From JAADHI01 sp964451325 (GTDB lineage: Bacteria > Nitrospirota > Nitrospiria > SBBL01 > JAADHI01), in assembly GCA_964451325.1 (NCBI GenBank), contig CAYVHO010000003.1:124001-188000 (forward strand): a DNA stretch of 64,000 bases. The letters run 5' to 3'. The position numbers were made by a program, and so were the translations under genes. Shown here one piece after another: positions 34,801-42,533 of the stretch; position 1 is the stretch's first letter; each line of letters starts with the position of its first letter. Below the pieces are notes generated by a model. It saw nothing but the letters and a program-made list of their open reading frames with translations, had not been told where the DNA came from and searched no databases.

Positions 34801-35999
34801 AAAATGTTGTGACCGGATTTGATTTTGGTGCCAACTCAAATGCCACACTCAATTTTCAAAATGGCCTCATCAACGCGGGTATTCCCGTGAATACCGTTGG
34901 GGTCACCAATGGAACTTACGACTTCACAGGGACGACCTTTATCAAGGACAACAATCTCTCCCTTGAAACTGGATTTGGCAGCAGGATGTATTTCGTGGAT
35001 GCCACCGGAGACGGCCCCGGCACACCGGATAACCCCACCAGTGCCGATTTTGTCGAAACGAATGCGGCTGAGGGTGACATTATCTTTTTGGTTGAAGAAG
35101 GTGAGACGGGGAATATTATTGCGACAGATGGATTGCAACTACGGAATCAACAACAATTACTCGGGTTTGGCACGGGTGATGCCATTCTTGATTTTACCGG
35201 ACTGAACCCGCAGTTTCTGGGGCAGTTCGCCTATACGATCAGCGACCCGACCGGTAATGGTGCCGCAACACTCAGCAACAACGGGGGTTCGGCGGCGCTG
35301 ATGCTTGCCAGCGACGTGCAAGTGCGGGATTTTTCAATTTCGACTTTAGGTGAGTCTGATGGCATTTTCGGTGAAAACTTTATAAACGCAAACATCCAAA
35401 ATATTGATGTAATGGGTGCGGGAAGCCATGCGATCAAACTGATTGGGGCTTCCGGTACCGTGGATATTTCCGATTCGCGTTTTGTGGATGCCGTGGGAGA
35501 AGGGTTTGAAATCATCGGTGGTGATGCGGAGATCAGTGTGAGAAATTCGGTCATTTCAAGCAGTCAGACAGACGAGCTGATTGACATCGCTGACACGAGT
35601 GGCGGATTCATCCGCTTTGACGCTGCCACGATCATTTCAACTTCAAATACGCGAGGCATACGATTCATTAATATCGGAGGTGATCTTGAGTTCAACGGCC
35701 CGGTCGACATTCAGGTCAGCAGCGGAAACGGTGTAACCGCAACAGGGCTTGGCACATCCACGGTGTCTTTCAATGATCGTTTGGACATCATAACTGAATC
35801 AGGCTCAGGTCTGGTCGTCAGTGGTGGCATCCTGAATATCGCAGGCGGCAGTATTGGTGCGACGGGTGGAACGGGAATCACGGCGAGCAATACCACGGTC
35901 GACATTGTTTTGGACTCCCTTTCTGCGACAGCTGGCACAGATGGGCTTAATCTGACCAATGTGACGGGAACGATCACGATTTTGGATCGCACACCCTAA
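31839..35999 (+). CDS. Large inverse-autotransporter-like surface protein with beta-helix passenger
   Basis: 1386 residues. Signal peptide (~1-29, ARVFADE), then residues ~32-270 resemble the intimin/invasin-type barrel: RFTFEYRPDRSRSLARFDAL, FSDLRYIDTSGPGMEGNLGLGYR, GYAFFDRRKT, FSQLTFGAELL. The passenger follows and is Gly/Asn/Thr-rich with right-handed beta-helix character. Three modules open with a similar sequence near residues 326, 623 and 1050 (y-V-[DN]-x-x-G-x-G ... GD-[VI]-I-x-LV). The last two are related by a 427-residue duplication (1281 bp; for example 33454 and 34735). No Ig-like or C-type lectin domains. Acidic and Cys-poor, as expected for a surface adhesin. Followed by an OmpA gene in the same direction. 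Confidence 0.82.
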   Translation: MNSEKAALYIPVIFLITLLFVFPARVFADETTSGKKWAPRFTFEYRPDRSRSLARFDALIPLWQKHNALFFSDLRYIDTSGPGMEGNLGLGYRKLQHDLLIFGGDWIWGGYAFFDRRKTALGNYFSQLTFGAELLTPDWSFRGNGYLPDTTGDVLGIRSGPGGGGTTLFGTTVVSSTGTTTIVDKEWALPGFDLEAGVRFKTLPDHALWLYAGYFHFDRSETRKIAGPRVRAEYRMYDLFDWMGSEITLGAEIRKDSIGGTDGLVLARLSIPIGKVDAPARGFEKRMMEFIQRDVDVVTLVNTDETGSAGAAGAAAFIVDPQSRETLNVYVVNNDGTGDCTQANPCTLADVASDNNYGSGDVIVLVDNSGNVVGNIDLTATVGALGSDRRQVVGGEGDIILTLSSGDTINLNGLGARPTLEGNLTLANESQIRGFDIVSPGTAISGTDVNRPVIRDINVINAGNNALDLEGMIQSADISDFSIQQVGGTAIDLSGTSGSLDFNNIDIAGLGSGTGLSLNGASGNVEIDGLNISGTGAEGSTGVDMRGSTGALTVTNPGTIQNVVTGFDFDANSNATLNFQNGIINAGVPVNTVGVINGDYNFTGSTITKDNTLSTQTGFGGQFFFIDATGGGVGTANDRASVDFAEANTSPNDVIFLVEDGTGFLMATDGFQLQNNQRAIGFARGDTEVDFTESNEQFRGTFRYGVADPTGLGAATLSNNGGTEALTLANNNEVRDFNIVTNIPSDAIGGNGFNGAVISNINTSGGENSLNFINASGPIIITDSRFADSAGSGLRVEGGDANIALSNTEFVNTGGSVFEFIGGMSNMTFNGDINQGNNASLIAVTAGHSGMLSFQNGNINATNGNGLQFDDADGTYNFTSPITLNGGDAGIDILNGSDSTFNFGNVTVNDSGLMGPAINLSGATNGVNFGDVDLTNLGGGTGLSLNGSSANVTMNTLDVTGTGAAGSTGVDMRGATGILNVTNAGTIQNVVTGFDFGANSNATLNFQNGLINAGIPVNTVGVTNGTYDFTGTTFIKDNNLSLETGFGSRMYFVDATGDGPGTPDNPTSADFVETNAAEGDIIFLVEEGETGNIIATDGLQLRNQQQLLGFGTGDAILDFTGLNPQFLGQFAYTISDPTGNGAATLSNNGGSAALMLASDVQVRDFSISTLGESDGIFGENFINANIQNIDVMGAGSHAIKLIGASGTVDISDSRFVDAVGEGFEIIGGDAEISVRNSVISSSQTDELIDIADTSGGFIRFDAATIISTSNTRGIRFINIGGDLEFNGPVDIQVSSGNGVTATGLGTSTVSFNDRLDIITESGSGLVVSGGILNIAGGSIGATGGTGITASNTTVDIVLDSLSATAGTDGLNLTNVTGTITILDRTP

Positions 36000-36053
36000 G
36001 TCGTCGTATTAAGGCAGGAATTTTTATCGCACTAACCAGAGTATTCATAACGA

Positions 36054-36109
36054 GATGATGCGTCGTCTCAGGTCGATTGAATCTTAAAAAGACGGCGCAT
36101 GTCATCATC
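36054..36109 (+). promoter_or_regulatory. Leader hairpin abutting the ompA-like Shine-Dalgarno
   Basis: GATGATGCGTCGTC (36054-36067) can pair with GACGGCG (36091-36097) and CATCATC (36103-36109), 14 pairs with one G-U and a 5-nt bulge. The AGGAGG of the next gene starts at 36110, directly after the stem. Possible mRNA stabiliser or translation control, as ompA leaders often carry 5' stems. Confidence 0.4.
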
Positions 36110-36123
36110 AGGAGGACAGACCA

Positions 36124-37509
36124 TTGAAACAGTTCATCGCACTCATTACATTGTTATTACTTGGTTTCACCACCACAAGCCATGCCCAGTTTGAACCCGA
36201 AAGCTATTCATTCAGCCCCACAATTGGACTCTATACCTTTGATCAACATCAAGAGTTGAAATCCAGCGCCTTGGTGGGCTTAAGAATCAGTCGTTATTTG
36301 ACATCCCGTTGGGCAATGGAAGGGGTGATCTTGTACGTGCCCACAGAATCCAAAACAAAAGTAGGCAGTGACAATGAAGTCAGTGGGACACTCTATCACC
36401 TCGACGGCCTTTATCACTTTCCAAACAAGACAAAATGGCTCCCTTTTTTAGCCGCAGGGGTCGGGGCCATGACACTATCGGGGAGCAACACAGGCGCAGA
36501 TAATAATCTAATGCTGAATTACGGGGGAGGCATAAAATACCTCTATTCGGATAAAATGTCCCTCCGAGCCGATGTCCGTCAAGTCTTACTGGATGACGTC
36601 AGCATAGAACACAACATGGTTTACACCGTAGGGCTTGAGTTTTCCTGGGGCAGAGGCGGCAACACAAACGCACAATCAGACAGTGCCCCGATCTCAAATG
36701 CCACTTCACAGTCCGCTCAAGAAGAAACAGCACCTGCATCGGCCGGAGCTGCGGCCCTCAGAGACAGCGATAAAGATGGTGTGCCGGACGCCCTGGATCT
36801 TTGTATAAGTACAGCCCTGGGTATCGCCGTGGACAAAGAAGGCTGCCCCATCGACAGCGACGGAGATGGCACACCCGACCATCGCGATAAGTGTCCCGAT
36901 ACCCCCAAAGGACTCATTACAGATAAAAATGGTTGTACCCTGGATACAGATCAGGATGGCGTGCCGGACAGCAAAGATTTTTGTGCCAACACACCAAAAG
37001 GTGTCGCTGTAGATGAAAAGGGGTGTCCACTCTCTAAAAGTGCTGGAAGCGAAGCAGACAGCGATGGAGATGGTGTTGCAGATTCATTGGACAAATGTCC
37101 TGGAACACCTTTGGGCACGCGGGTCGATGAAAACGGCTGTCCAATGGAAATCAAAGAAAAGACGACAACGGAATCCCATATTCGTTTTGAAACGGGAAAA
37201 TCAAAAATCCGAGAAGACTTTATGGGGGAAGTGAAACGCGTTGCCGATTATTTAAAGAAATTTCCAGAGACAGGGATTGATATCGAAGGCCACACGGACA
37301 CCACGGGGCCGGAAAGATTAAACATCCGACTCTCACTTGAGCGTGCAGAAAGCTTGAAAAATGCCCTGGTGACCCGTTTTGGCATAAAAGCCACACGCCT
37401 TTCCACAAAAGGCCACAGCTTCAAACGCCCCATCGCCGACAACAACACCGTCGAAGGCCGCGAGAAAAACCGTCGGGTCGTCGTCATACTCAGCCCTGAG
37501 GGAAAATAA
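36124..37509 (+). CDS. OmpA-family protein with thrombospondin type 3 repeats
   Basis: 461 residues, TTG start eight bases after AGGAGG. Signal peptide (TTSHAQ), an N-terminal 8-stranded barrel (~20-175, ending GLEFSWGRGG), then four calcium-binding TSP3 repeats (~215-340, each D-x-D-x-D-G-[VT]-x-D ... C). The OmpA C-terminal peptidoglycan-binding domain follows (~350-455: HIRFETGKSKI, EGHTDTTGPERLNIRLSLERAESLK, GREKNRRVVV). Asp and Arg of the diaminopimelate site are present. Tethers the outer membrane to the cell wall. Similar OmpA-TSP3 proteins are common in delta- and gammaproteobacteria. Confidence 0.93.
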   Translation: MKQFIALITLLLLGFTTTSHAQFEPESYSFSPTIGLYTFDQHQELKSSALVGLRISRYLTSRWAMEGVILYVPTESKTKVGSDNEVSGTLYHLDGLYHFPNKTKWLPFLAAGVGAMTLSGSNTGADNNLMLNYGGGIKYLYSDKMSLRADVRQVLLDDVSIEHNMVYTVGLEFSWGRGGNTNAQSDSAPISNATSQSAQEETAPASAGAAALRDSDKDGVPDALDLCISTALGIAVDKEGCPIDSDGDGTPDHRDKCPDTPKGLITDKNGCTLDTDQDGVPDSKDFCANTPKGVAVDEKGCPLSKSAGSEADSDGDGVADSLDKCPGTPLGTRVDENGCPMEIKEKTTTESHIRFETGKSKIREDFMGEVKRVADYLKKFPETGIDIEGHTDTTGPERLNIRLSLERAESLKNALVTRFGIKATRLSTKGHSFKRPIADNNTVEGREKNRRVVVILSPEGK

Positions 37510-37520
37510 ATCCTAAGAAA

Positions 37521-37550
37521 AAAGGCGGTGAAAAATTTCACCGCCTTTTT
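37521..37550. terminator. Bidirectional rho-independent terminator
   Basis: AAAGGCGGTGAAA, loop AA, then TTTCACCGCC and a run of T (on the plus strand), with the matching A-run on the left giving T on the minus strand. It lies between the OmpA gene and the convergent histidine kinase gene. Confidence 0.85.
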
Positions 37551-37597
37551 TCTTTAACTTAAAAATATTGGGGGAATGACCAGTAGAGTGGGCTGAG

Positions 37598-39097
37598 CTA
37601 AACCTTCATCGTAGGCAGATCAAAGGTAAATATTGCGCCCTGTTTTTTTTCGTTTTGCGCAATAACGGCACCACCGTGCAGTTCTAAAATCCGCTTCACA
37701 ATGGCCAAACCCAAACCCGCATGGTAACCCCCATCCTGACGGCTTTTTTGATGACGATAAAACCGCTCAAAGATGTGAGGCAAATCAATCTCAGAAATCC
37801 CCGTTCCGTTATCCTGCACTTTCACAAAAACTCGATTTTGACCCGGGGGATCGCTGCCTTGCATGAGTGACAACGCAATTGTACCCCCCTTAGCGGTGTG
37901 ACGGAGGGCATTCTCAAGTAAATTTTCCAGTACACGCTGAATCATGGCAATGTCCCCCACCACAAAAGGCAGGGTTTGACCAAAGTCGGCACTCATCTTG
38001 ATTCCTTTGTTGCTTGCGGCCAGTTTAAATTTTTGCATGACATCCTGGATCAATTCCCCCATCGAAAAAGAAGAGGTCTCCAGGAGTTTTTGATACGAAT
38101 CCAGTTTTGCCAATTCAAAGAGTTCTTCAATAAGCACACCCAGCCGTTGGCTGTGCCGCATCGCTGTTTCCAAATACTCCGTTCTTTCAGCCTCACTTAA
38201 ATCTTTTTGTTTCATCAACAAGGTTTCCAAATACCCATTGAGCGAAGCCAAAGGGGTGCGCAAGTCGTGACTGACATTGGCCACCATTTCACGACGCGCT
38301 TCGTCCGAGCGTTTGAGTTCGGCCCATTGTTCATCAATATGATCGGCCATGATGTTAAAATTCAGCCCGAGCGTATCAATTTCATCCCTAGGGGATTCCT
38401 GGGTAAGATAACGTGTTTTGTCGCTGCGTTTGAAATGGCTTTGCGTATAGTTTTGAATCACAAGGGCCAACTCTCTCAAGCGCCGAGTAAAGAGGCCAAA
38501 AGTCGCAAGCCCCATCGCGCTGCTGCGCATGATTTCGCTGCCTTTGAGCATGTCCACCACGGTGTCAAAAGCCTCTCCACCCAAAATCACGTAGAGATAA
38601 CCTTCATTAAGGCCTTTGGCTGAAATGGGGGCAGCGGAGAAAATTTTTTGACGATTTATATTTCGTGGGTCGTCCGCCTTTAAGGGGAGGTTTTCGGGTT
38701 TGTCGGCTTGGGCTATAAAAGATTTTACGGGTTTTAAATCCACAAACTCCCGCTTGATCTTTTCTTTCGCAGCAGAATAGGCCAGGATTTTGCCTTGATT
38801 ATCCAGCAAATAGATCTCAATACTCGGGTTGATTACCATCAACATGTGAAAAATATTTTCAAGGGCCGAATGGTTGATTTGTTCGTCTTCCAACAATAAG
38901 GCCTCTTTGGAAATATTGGCCGCGAGACTTAAGTTTAGTTTTTGTGTGACTTCCTGATAATAAAGTGTTGCCGAAACACGCACGACATATAAAAAAATCG
39001 CCCCGCTAAAAAGGGCAAAAACAAACAAGACGAGTGCTAATTTATGGTAGAGCGTTCCAAAACGAAGGCCGCGTTTTAAAGACTTATTCTTTTTCAT
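37598..39097 (-). CDS. Sensor histidine kinase with shortened second transmembrane segment
   Basis: 499 residues. TM1 (~19-43), a periplasmic sensor (~45-185), a HAMP-like region, HisKA with the phospho-acceptor His in NVSHDLRTPLASL (~277), and an HATPase domain with N-box ENLLENALRHT, GTGIS and GLGLAIV. The stretch where TM2 is expected is only AMGLATFGLF before TRRLREL. Related kinases have about 15 more hydrophobic residues, so a small in-frame deletion is likely and its membrane topology would be affected. Overlaps the response regulator by 4 nt (ATGA). Confidence 0.9.
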   Translation of the reverse strand: MKKNKSLKRGLRFGTLYHKLALVLFVFALFSGAIFLYVVRVSATLYYQEVTQKLNLSLAANISKEALLLEDEQINHSALENIFHMLMVINPSIEIYLLDNQGKILAYSAAKEKIKREFVDLKPVKSFIAQADKPENLPLKADDPRNINRQKIFSAAPISAKGLNEGYLYVILGGEAFDTVVDMLKGSEIMRSSAMGLATFGLFTRRLRELALVIQNYTQSHFKRSDKTRYLTQESPRDEIDTLGLNFNIMADHIDEQWAELKRSDEARREMVANVSHDLRTPLASLNGYLETLLMKQKDLSEAERTEYLETAMRHSQRLGVLIEELFELAKLDSYQKLLETSSFSMGELIQDVMQKFKLAASNKGIKMSADFGQTLPFVVGDIAMIQRVLENLLENALRHTAKGGTIALSLMQGSDPPGQNRVFVKVQDNGTGISEIDLPHIFERFYRHQKSRQDGGYHAGLGLAIVKRILELHGGAVIAQNEKKQGAIFTFDLPTMKV

Positions 39098-39801
39098 GTG
39101 TTTTCTAAATCGGTGAATTTATAACCCACGCCCCAAACCGTCAGGACATAGCGGGGTTCTGCCGGTTTGGCCTCAATTTTGGCACGCAGGCGATTGATAT
39201 GAGAATTGACCGTGTGTTCGTAACCATCGTGACCATAACCCCAAACCTTGTCGAGTAATTGGCTGCGATTAAAAACCCGACCGGGATGATTGATAAAAAA
39301 CCAAAGCAAATCAAACTCCTTTGCGGTCAGATCAAGTATTTTTCCTGCCAGCGTTACCTGTCTTTTTTCGCCGATAATCTCCAGATCTCCCGTCTTAAAA
39401 TCGGCCTTTGTTTCGGGTTTCTGTACTTTATTTGCCAAATCAGTGCGACGCAAAATGGCTTTGACCCGCGCAACCAATTCCCGCACACTGAAAGGCTTTG
39501 TCAGATAATCGTCGGCCCCCATTTCCAAACCCAGGACCCGATCCAATTCACCCGTTTTAGCCGTCAACATCAGAATAGGGGTATAGTCTGAGCGTGCGCG
39601 CAAAACCCGACAAATCTCCAAACCATCAACGCCAGGCAACATGAGATCCAAAACAAGCAAGTCAAATTTCTCAGAACACACCTTCGCAAGCCCCTCATTG
39701 CCATCTAAGGCAATTTCAACTTCGCTGCCAAAATCACGCAAGTGCAGGGCGACCAGATTGGCGATGTCTGGATTGTCTTCGATGATCAGAATTTTCCGCA
39801 T
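39094..39801 (-). CDS. OmpR/PhoB-family response regulator
   Basis: 235 residues. Receiver domain with acidic pair EDN (8-10), phospho-acceptor Asp52 in LLVLDLMLPG, and Lys in YLTKPFS. C-terminal winged helix (GDLEIIGEKRQVTLAGKILDLTAKEF..., VDSRINRLRAK-like segment HTVNSHINRLRAKIE). Activates or represses target promoters after phosphorylation by the kinase encoded by the overlapping downstream gene. Targets unknown; two spondin-domain genes lie just upstream on the same strand beyond a strong hairpin. Confidence 0.94.
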   Translation of the reverse strand: MRKILIIEDNPDIANLVALHLRDFGSEVEIALDGNEGLAKVCSEKFDLLVLDLMLPGVDGLEICRVLRARSDYTPILMLTAKTGELDRVLGLEMGADDYLTKPFSVRELVARVKAILRRTDLANKVQKPETKADFKTGDLEIIGEKRQVTLAGKILDLTAKEFDLLWFFINHPGRVFNRSQLLDKVWGYGHDGYEHTVNSHINRLRAKIEAKPAEPRYVLTVWGVGYKFTDLENT

Positions 39802-39814
39802 GGTTTTGCCGCCC

Positions 39815-39956
39815 CCTTGATCTCGCCCATCTTTTGCTCAATGTCGGCGTTGCTGCGCTGCTCGAATCCTCGCGTATAAACATACGCTCCGGTTCTGTGC
39901 GTCTCGCGCCTTGCCCTTGGACAAAATATAGGCAAGCTGAAGGGGGCTTGCCTATA
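39815..39956. repeat. Probable dispersed intergenic repeat with 11-bp stem
   Basis: Contains GCGTATAAACATACGC, then GCGCCTTGCCC, and ends with a perfect 11-bp stem (39927-39937 with 39946-39956, loop TGAAGGGG). Sequences with the order GGGCAAGGCGCG ... GCGTATGTTTATACGCGAGG ... GCAACGCCGAC recur in unrelated proteobacterial intergenic regions, from memory only. It fills the space upstream of the response regulator gene. Confidence 0.4.
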
Positions 39957-39983
39957 GGACAGTTAGGCAAAAAGATCTTATCT

Positions 39984-40025
39984 GAAATAAGCGTCTTCCG
40001 GCAAATACCGGAAGACGCTTATTTC
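39984..40025 (-). terminator. Strong 18-bp stem downstream of the spondin operon
   Basis: Perfect 18-bp inverted repeat (left arm GAAATAAGCGTCTTCCGG) with a 6-nt loop CAAATA, starting 4 bases after the stop of the lipoprotein gene on the minus strand. A TTTTT run follows the stem about 10 bases later on that strand, so it may terminate the transcript or protect its 3' end. Confidence 0.6.
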
Positions 40026-40029
40026 GAGG

Positions 40030-40731
40030 CTAAGACGTCCGTTTGATGATTATTTTTGCAACCACGTTATCGAAACGATGGGCTTCGCTCAGAGCCGACG
40101 TGCTGAGACCGTCATCTATACTAACGACACCTGGATGTACGCTGACAAAATCCCGGTCATTGCGCGCAGCATTAAATCCCTCACCATTCGCTGCCGGGCC
40201 AGGGACATCACTAGCCGCTTCGCTGTTGCCTTCGGTCCCCGTATCATAAACACTCGCATGCACGGTCATTATTTCGTCTAAGGCCATCTTGCCCAATTCA
40301 ATGCCATTTAAGGCCGCGATGGCATCATTGGTATTAACCAACATACTGGCAAGACTTAACAATCTTTCACTTCCTGTAAGCGTCATCGTGCCTTGTGCTC
40401 CAGAGGCAATGACACCCATACCGGAGGCCGTGTCACTCACTGCCGCATTTGCGCTTGCATCTGCGAGAAAACCACTGTTATCGCCGGATTCCGCCAGGGT
40501 CTCCAAAGCCGTGCTTGCAGAAACACCCAAAGTCATGCCCTGATAAGCTGCACCGTGCATAATGGCTGCCACAGGGGAAAAGGGTTGATTGTGTGTGAGG
40601 TTGACCACAGTCACCTCATAGCTTCGCATGGTCGCACCTGCACCAGGATTATCATCATTGTCCGAGCAGCCTTGTAAAAAAATCGTTGCAAGGAAAAACG
40701 TCGCGACGATAAAATATGCATTTCGTTTCAT
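40030..40731 (-). CDS. Spondin-domain lipoprotein
   Basis: 233 residues. Signal peptide with lipobox FLQGCSDNDD (lipid-modified Cys). A single spondin-like domain: YEVTVVNLTHNQPFSPVAAIMH, then ALETLAESGDNSGFL, LLSLASMLVNTNDAIAALNG, and SVHPGVVSID near the end. In animals spondin domains bind integrins and matrix components. Bacterial members are poorly characterised surface or periplasmic proteins. Asp at the +2 position after Cys would retain the lipoprotein in the inner membrane under the E. coli rule, but here +1 is Ser and +2 Asp is only in some numbering. AGGAGG Shine-Dalgarno overlaps the stop of the previous gene, so the two are co-transcribed. Confidence 0.88.
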   Translation of the reverse strand: MKRNAYFIVATFFLATIFLQGCSDNDDNPGAGATMRSYEVTVVNLTHNQPFSPVAAIMHGAAYQGMTLGVSASTALETLAESGDNSGFLADASANAAVSDTASGMGVIASGAQGTMTLTGSERLLSLASMLVNTNDAIAALNGIELGKMALDEIMTVHASVYDTGTEGNSEAASDVPGPAANGEGFNAARNDRDFVSVHPGVVSIDDGLSTSALSEAHRFDNVVAKIIIKRTS

Positions 40732-40744
40732 TGGATACGCCCTC

Positions 40745-41440
40745 CTAGTTAACGGTGATGATCATTTTTGCAACGGGATTCAACCAGCGATGCACATTTG
40801 TTGTAAGGTCGCTTTTGCCCGCGACCAGGTCCATGTCCCCAAGCACACCGCGATGAATATGCACGGTCGTATTGTTTTCGCTCGTCGTTACGCCTGTGCC
40901 ACCTGTTCCGCTATTGCCACCCGGATCCATAGGAATACCCGGAACTCCCGGTGCGCCGCCACCATTGATGATTTCGTCGTTTGCTTCCGTACCTGCGTCA
41001 TAGGCATTGAGAAAATAGATATAAGTCCCTGGCGCGCTTGGGATTTCAAGGGCGTCTAAACCCACAAAACCATCATTGGTCGGCAACAGCATCGCAACCA
41101 GGGAGAGATGCGTGTTTTGCCCTCCCTTTACGAAAGTGGCATTTGTCGATGCTCCAGGGTCAAGCAAGCCTCCCGCGGGATTATCAGAAATATCTGCCGA
41201 AACACCCATGAGGTCGGTGATGAGACCTGAGGTATCACCACCTTCAGCCATGATTTGTAAATTGGCAGATGCAGTGCTTCCTCCTTGAAACAAGTGTGTG
41301 CTCTCCGGGTGGGTCGCCACAAGCAGCGGCGTGAAGTAGATTGCGTTTGTTAAATTCGTTATATTGACACTGATATTTTGTGCCATCGCAGGTGTGGAAA
41401 AAATCAAGGCGGCAAAAGCAGCCAACACTATTTTTTTCAT
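40745..41440 (-). CDS. Secreted spondin-domain protein
   Basis: 231 residues from ATG 41440, which has AAGGAG with good spacing; a longer frame begins 15 bp upstream. Sec signal peptide (AFAALIFSTPAMAQN), then a spondin domain: SVNITNLTNAIYFTPLLVATH, LQIMAEGGDTSGL, HLSLVAMLLPTNDGFVGLDAL, a Gly/Pro-rich insert with GVPGIPMDPGG, and TVHIHRGVLGD. Paralogue of the lipoprotein encoded 13 bp downstream. The acidic and Asn-rich surface suggests a divalent-cation site. Function unknown. Confidence 0.88.
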   Translation of the reverse strand: MKKIVLAAFAALIFSTPAMAQNISVNITNLTNAIYFTPLLVATHPESTHLFQGGSTASANLQIMAEGGDTSGLITDLMGVSADISDNPAGGLLDPGASTNATFVKGGQNTHLSLVAMLLPTNDGFVGLDALEIPSAPGTYIYFLNAYDAGTEANDEIINGGGAPGVPGIPMDPGGNSGTGGTGVTTSENNTTVHIHRGVLGDMDLVAGKSDLTTNVHRWLNPVAKMIITVN

Positions 41441-41719
41441 AGAATTCTCCTTCATTTTTAAAATCGATTAGGGATCGAAGAGCCCCACGGAAACACTGGA
41501 CTCAAAAATAGGATAAACGGAGAAACTCACGTCAACATTGCGGATTTGTAACAAATTGATCACATTTTGGGGTTTCCTTAATGAAACCGCAGGATTGGTT
41601 TCAAACCCAAAGAGATCGACAATCCGCCATCTAAGTGGTAGCATCCAGGTCTAAAAACAAACCACAAATTGACAAAAAGTGAATCAAAACATGAACTCTT
41701 TTATTTCACAGCCCATTTT

Positions 41720-42094
41720 ATGAAAAAATCACTTAAAGCAGGTCTTTTATCCGCTGTGCTGGGTGCGGGTGCAGGACATCTTTATTTGAAGCGCTATCGG
41801 CGGGGTGTCATCTTGATTATGAGCACACTCTCGGCTTTGGTGGTTATTGCAACACAGGCCATCAAACAAGCACAGGTTATTTTTGAAAAAATCACCCCGG
41901 AGAGTGGGAATCTTACCTTTGATGAAATTGCGGGTTTGGTTGAAAAAACCTCCACGAATGAAGAACTCTTTCTCACCAATATGGCCACCATGGTCATTAT
42001 GATGGTTTGGACTTTTGGTATTTTTGATGCCTACAAAATAGGAAAAGAATTGGATCATAAAAAAAAGGTTGATTTAGAGAAAAACACCCCCTGA
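41720..42094 (+). CDS. Small membrane protein, unknown
   Basis: 124 residues from ATG 41720. The TTG at 41669 is better read as the first bases of a TTGACA -35 hexamer. Two hydrophobic segments: SAVLGAGAGHLYLKRYRRGVILIMSTLSALVVIA near the N-terminus and ATMVIMMVWTFGIFDAY near the C-terminus, with a helical Glu-rich loop between and a Lys-rich tail. The pattern G-A-G-[AH]-x-Y-x-[GK]-[RQ] and a final W-x-x-x-[IL]-x-D-A-Y resembles DUF-type small 'TM2/DUF5683-like' proteins, but I cannot assign a family with confidence. Confidence 0.6.
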   Translation: MKKSLKAGLLSAVLGAGAGHLYLKRYRRGVILIMSTLSALVVIATQAIKQAQVIFEKITPESGNLTFDEIAGLVEKTSTNEELFLTNMATMVIMMVWTFGIFDAYKIGKELDHKKKVDLEKNTP

Positions 42095-42142
42095 AAAAAG
42101 CGGGAATGCACAACAAATGTTTTAAACATAAGGAGGACTAAG

Positions 42143-42490
42143 ATGGCCTTTCAGCCCGTGTGTTCGGAAGACGAAATTCCCTTAAATGGCAAAAAAGTCG
42201 TGCGTATCAATGGCGAAAAAATCCTGATTTTTCATCTGGACGACGGTTTTTTTGCCACACAAAACAGATGCACTCATCTCGTCATGTCTTTAGCCAGAGG
42301 GAAAATTTTAGAGGGCAGTAAAATTCAATGCCCCTTTCACCGAGCACGTTTCGATATTCGCACAGGCGAGGTGATCGACTGGGCAAACTTCCCGCCTGGC
42401 ATTCAATTACTCAACGTCATTCGGGGTGAAAAAGCACTCAAAACCTACAAAGTCAATGTGGACGCGGGACAAGTGACGGTCGATATCTAG
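42143..42490 (+). CDS. Rieske [2Fe-2S] ferredoxin-like protein
   Basis: 115 residues. Rieske ligands: Cys43-x-His45 and Cys63-x2-His66 (C-T-H ... C-P-F-H), followed by RARFDIRTGEVIDWANFPPG. AAGGAGGA Shine-Dalgarno. Size and lack of signal peptide fit a soluble cytoplasmic electron carrier such as the small subunit of nitrite reductase or an aromatic-ring dioxygenase ferredoxin. No oxygenase partner is adjacent, so its redox partner is unknown. Confidence 0.93.
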   Translation: MAFQPVCSEDEIPLNGKKVVRINGEKILIFHLDDGFFATQNRCTHLVMSLARGKILEGSKIQCPFHRARFDIRTGEVIDWANFPPGIQLLNVIRGEKALKTYKVNVDAGQVTVDI

Positions 42491-42533
42491 GAGACTGTCG
42501 GCCCAGACAAGACTGGAACTTAAGCAGACCTCC

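Noticed and set aside
32300..35999. CRISPR-like repeats in the Gly/Thr-rich adhesin gene
   Set aside because: Repetition is at the protein-module scale (1281 bp) with coding frame kept. No short direct repeats with regular spacers. No CRISPR array found anywhere in the window.
41669..41719. TTG start for the small membrane protein at 41669
   Set aside because: The bases form the -35 hexamer TTGACA, and the ATG at 41720 begins a plausible membrane-protein start.
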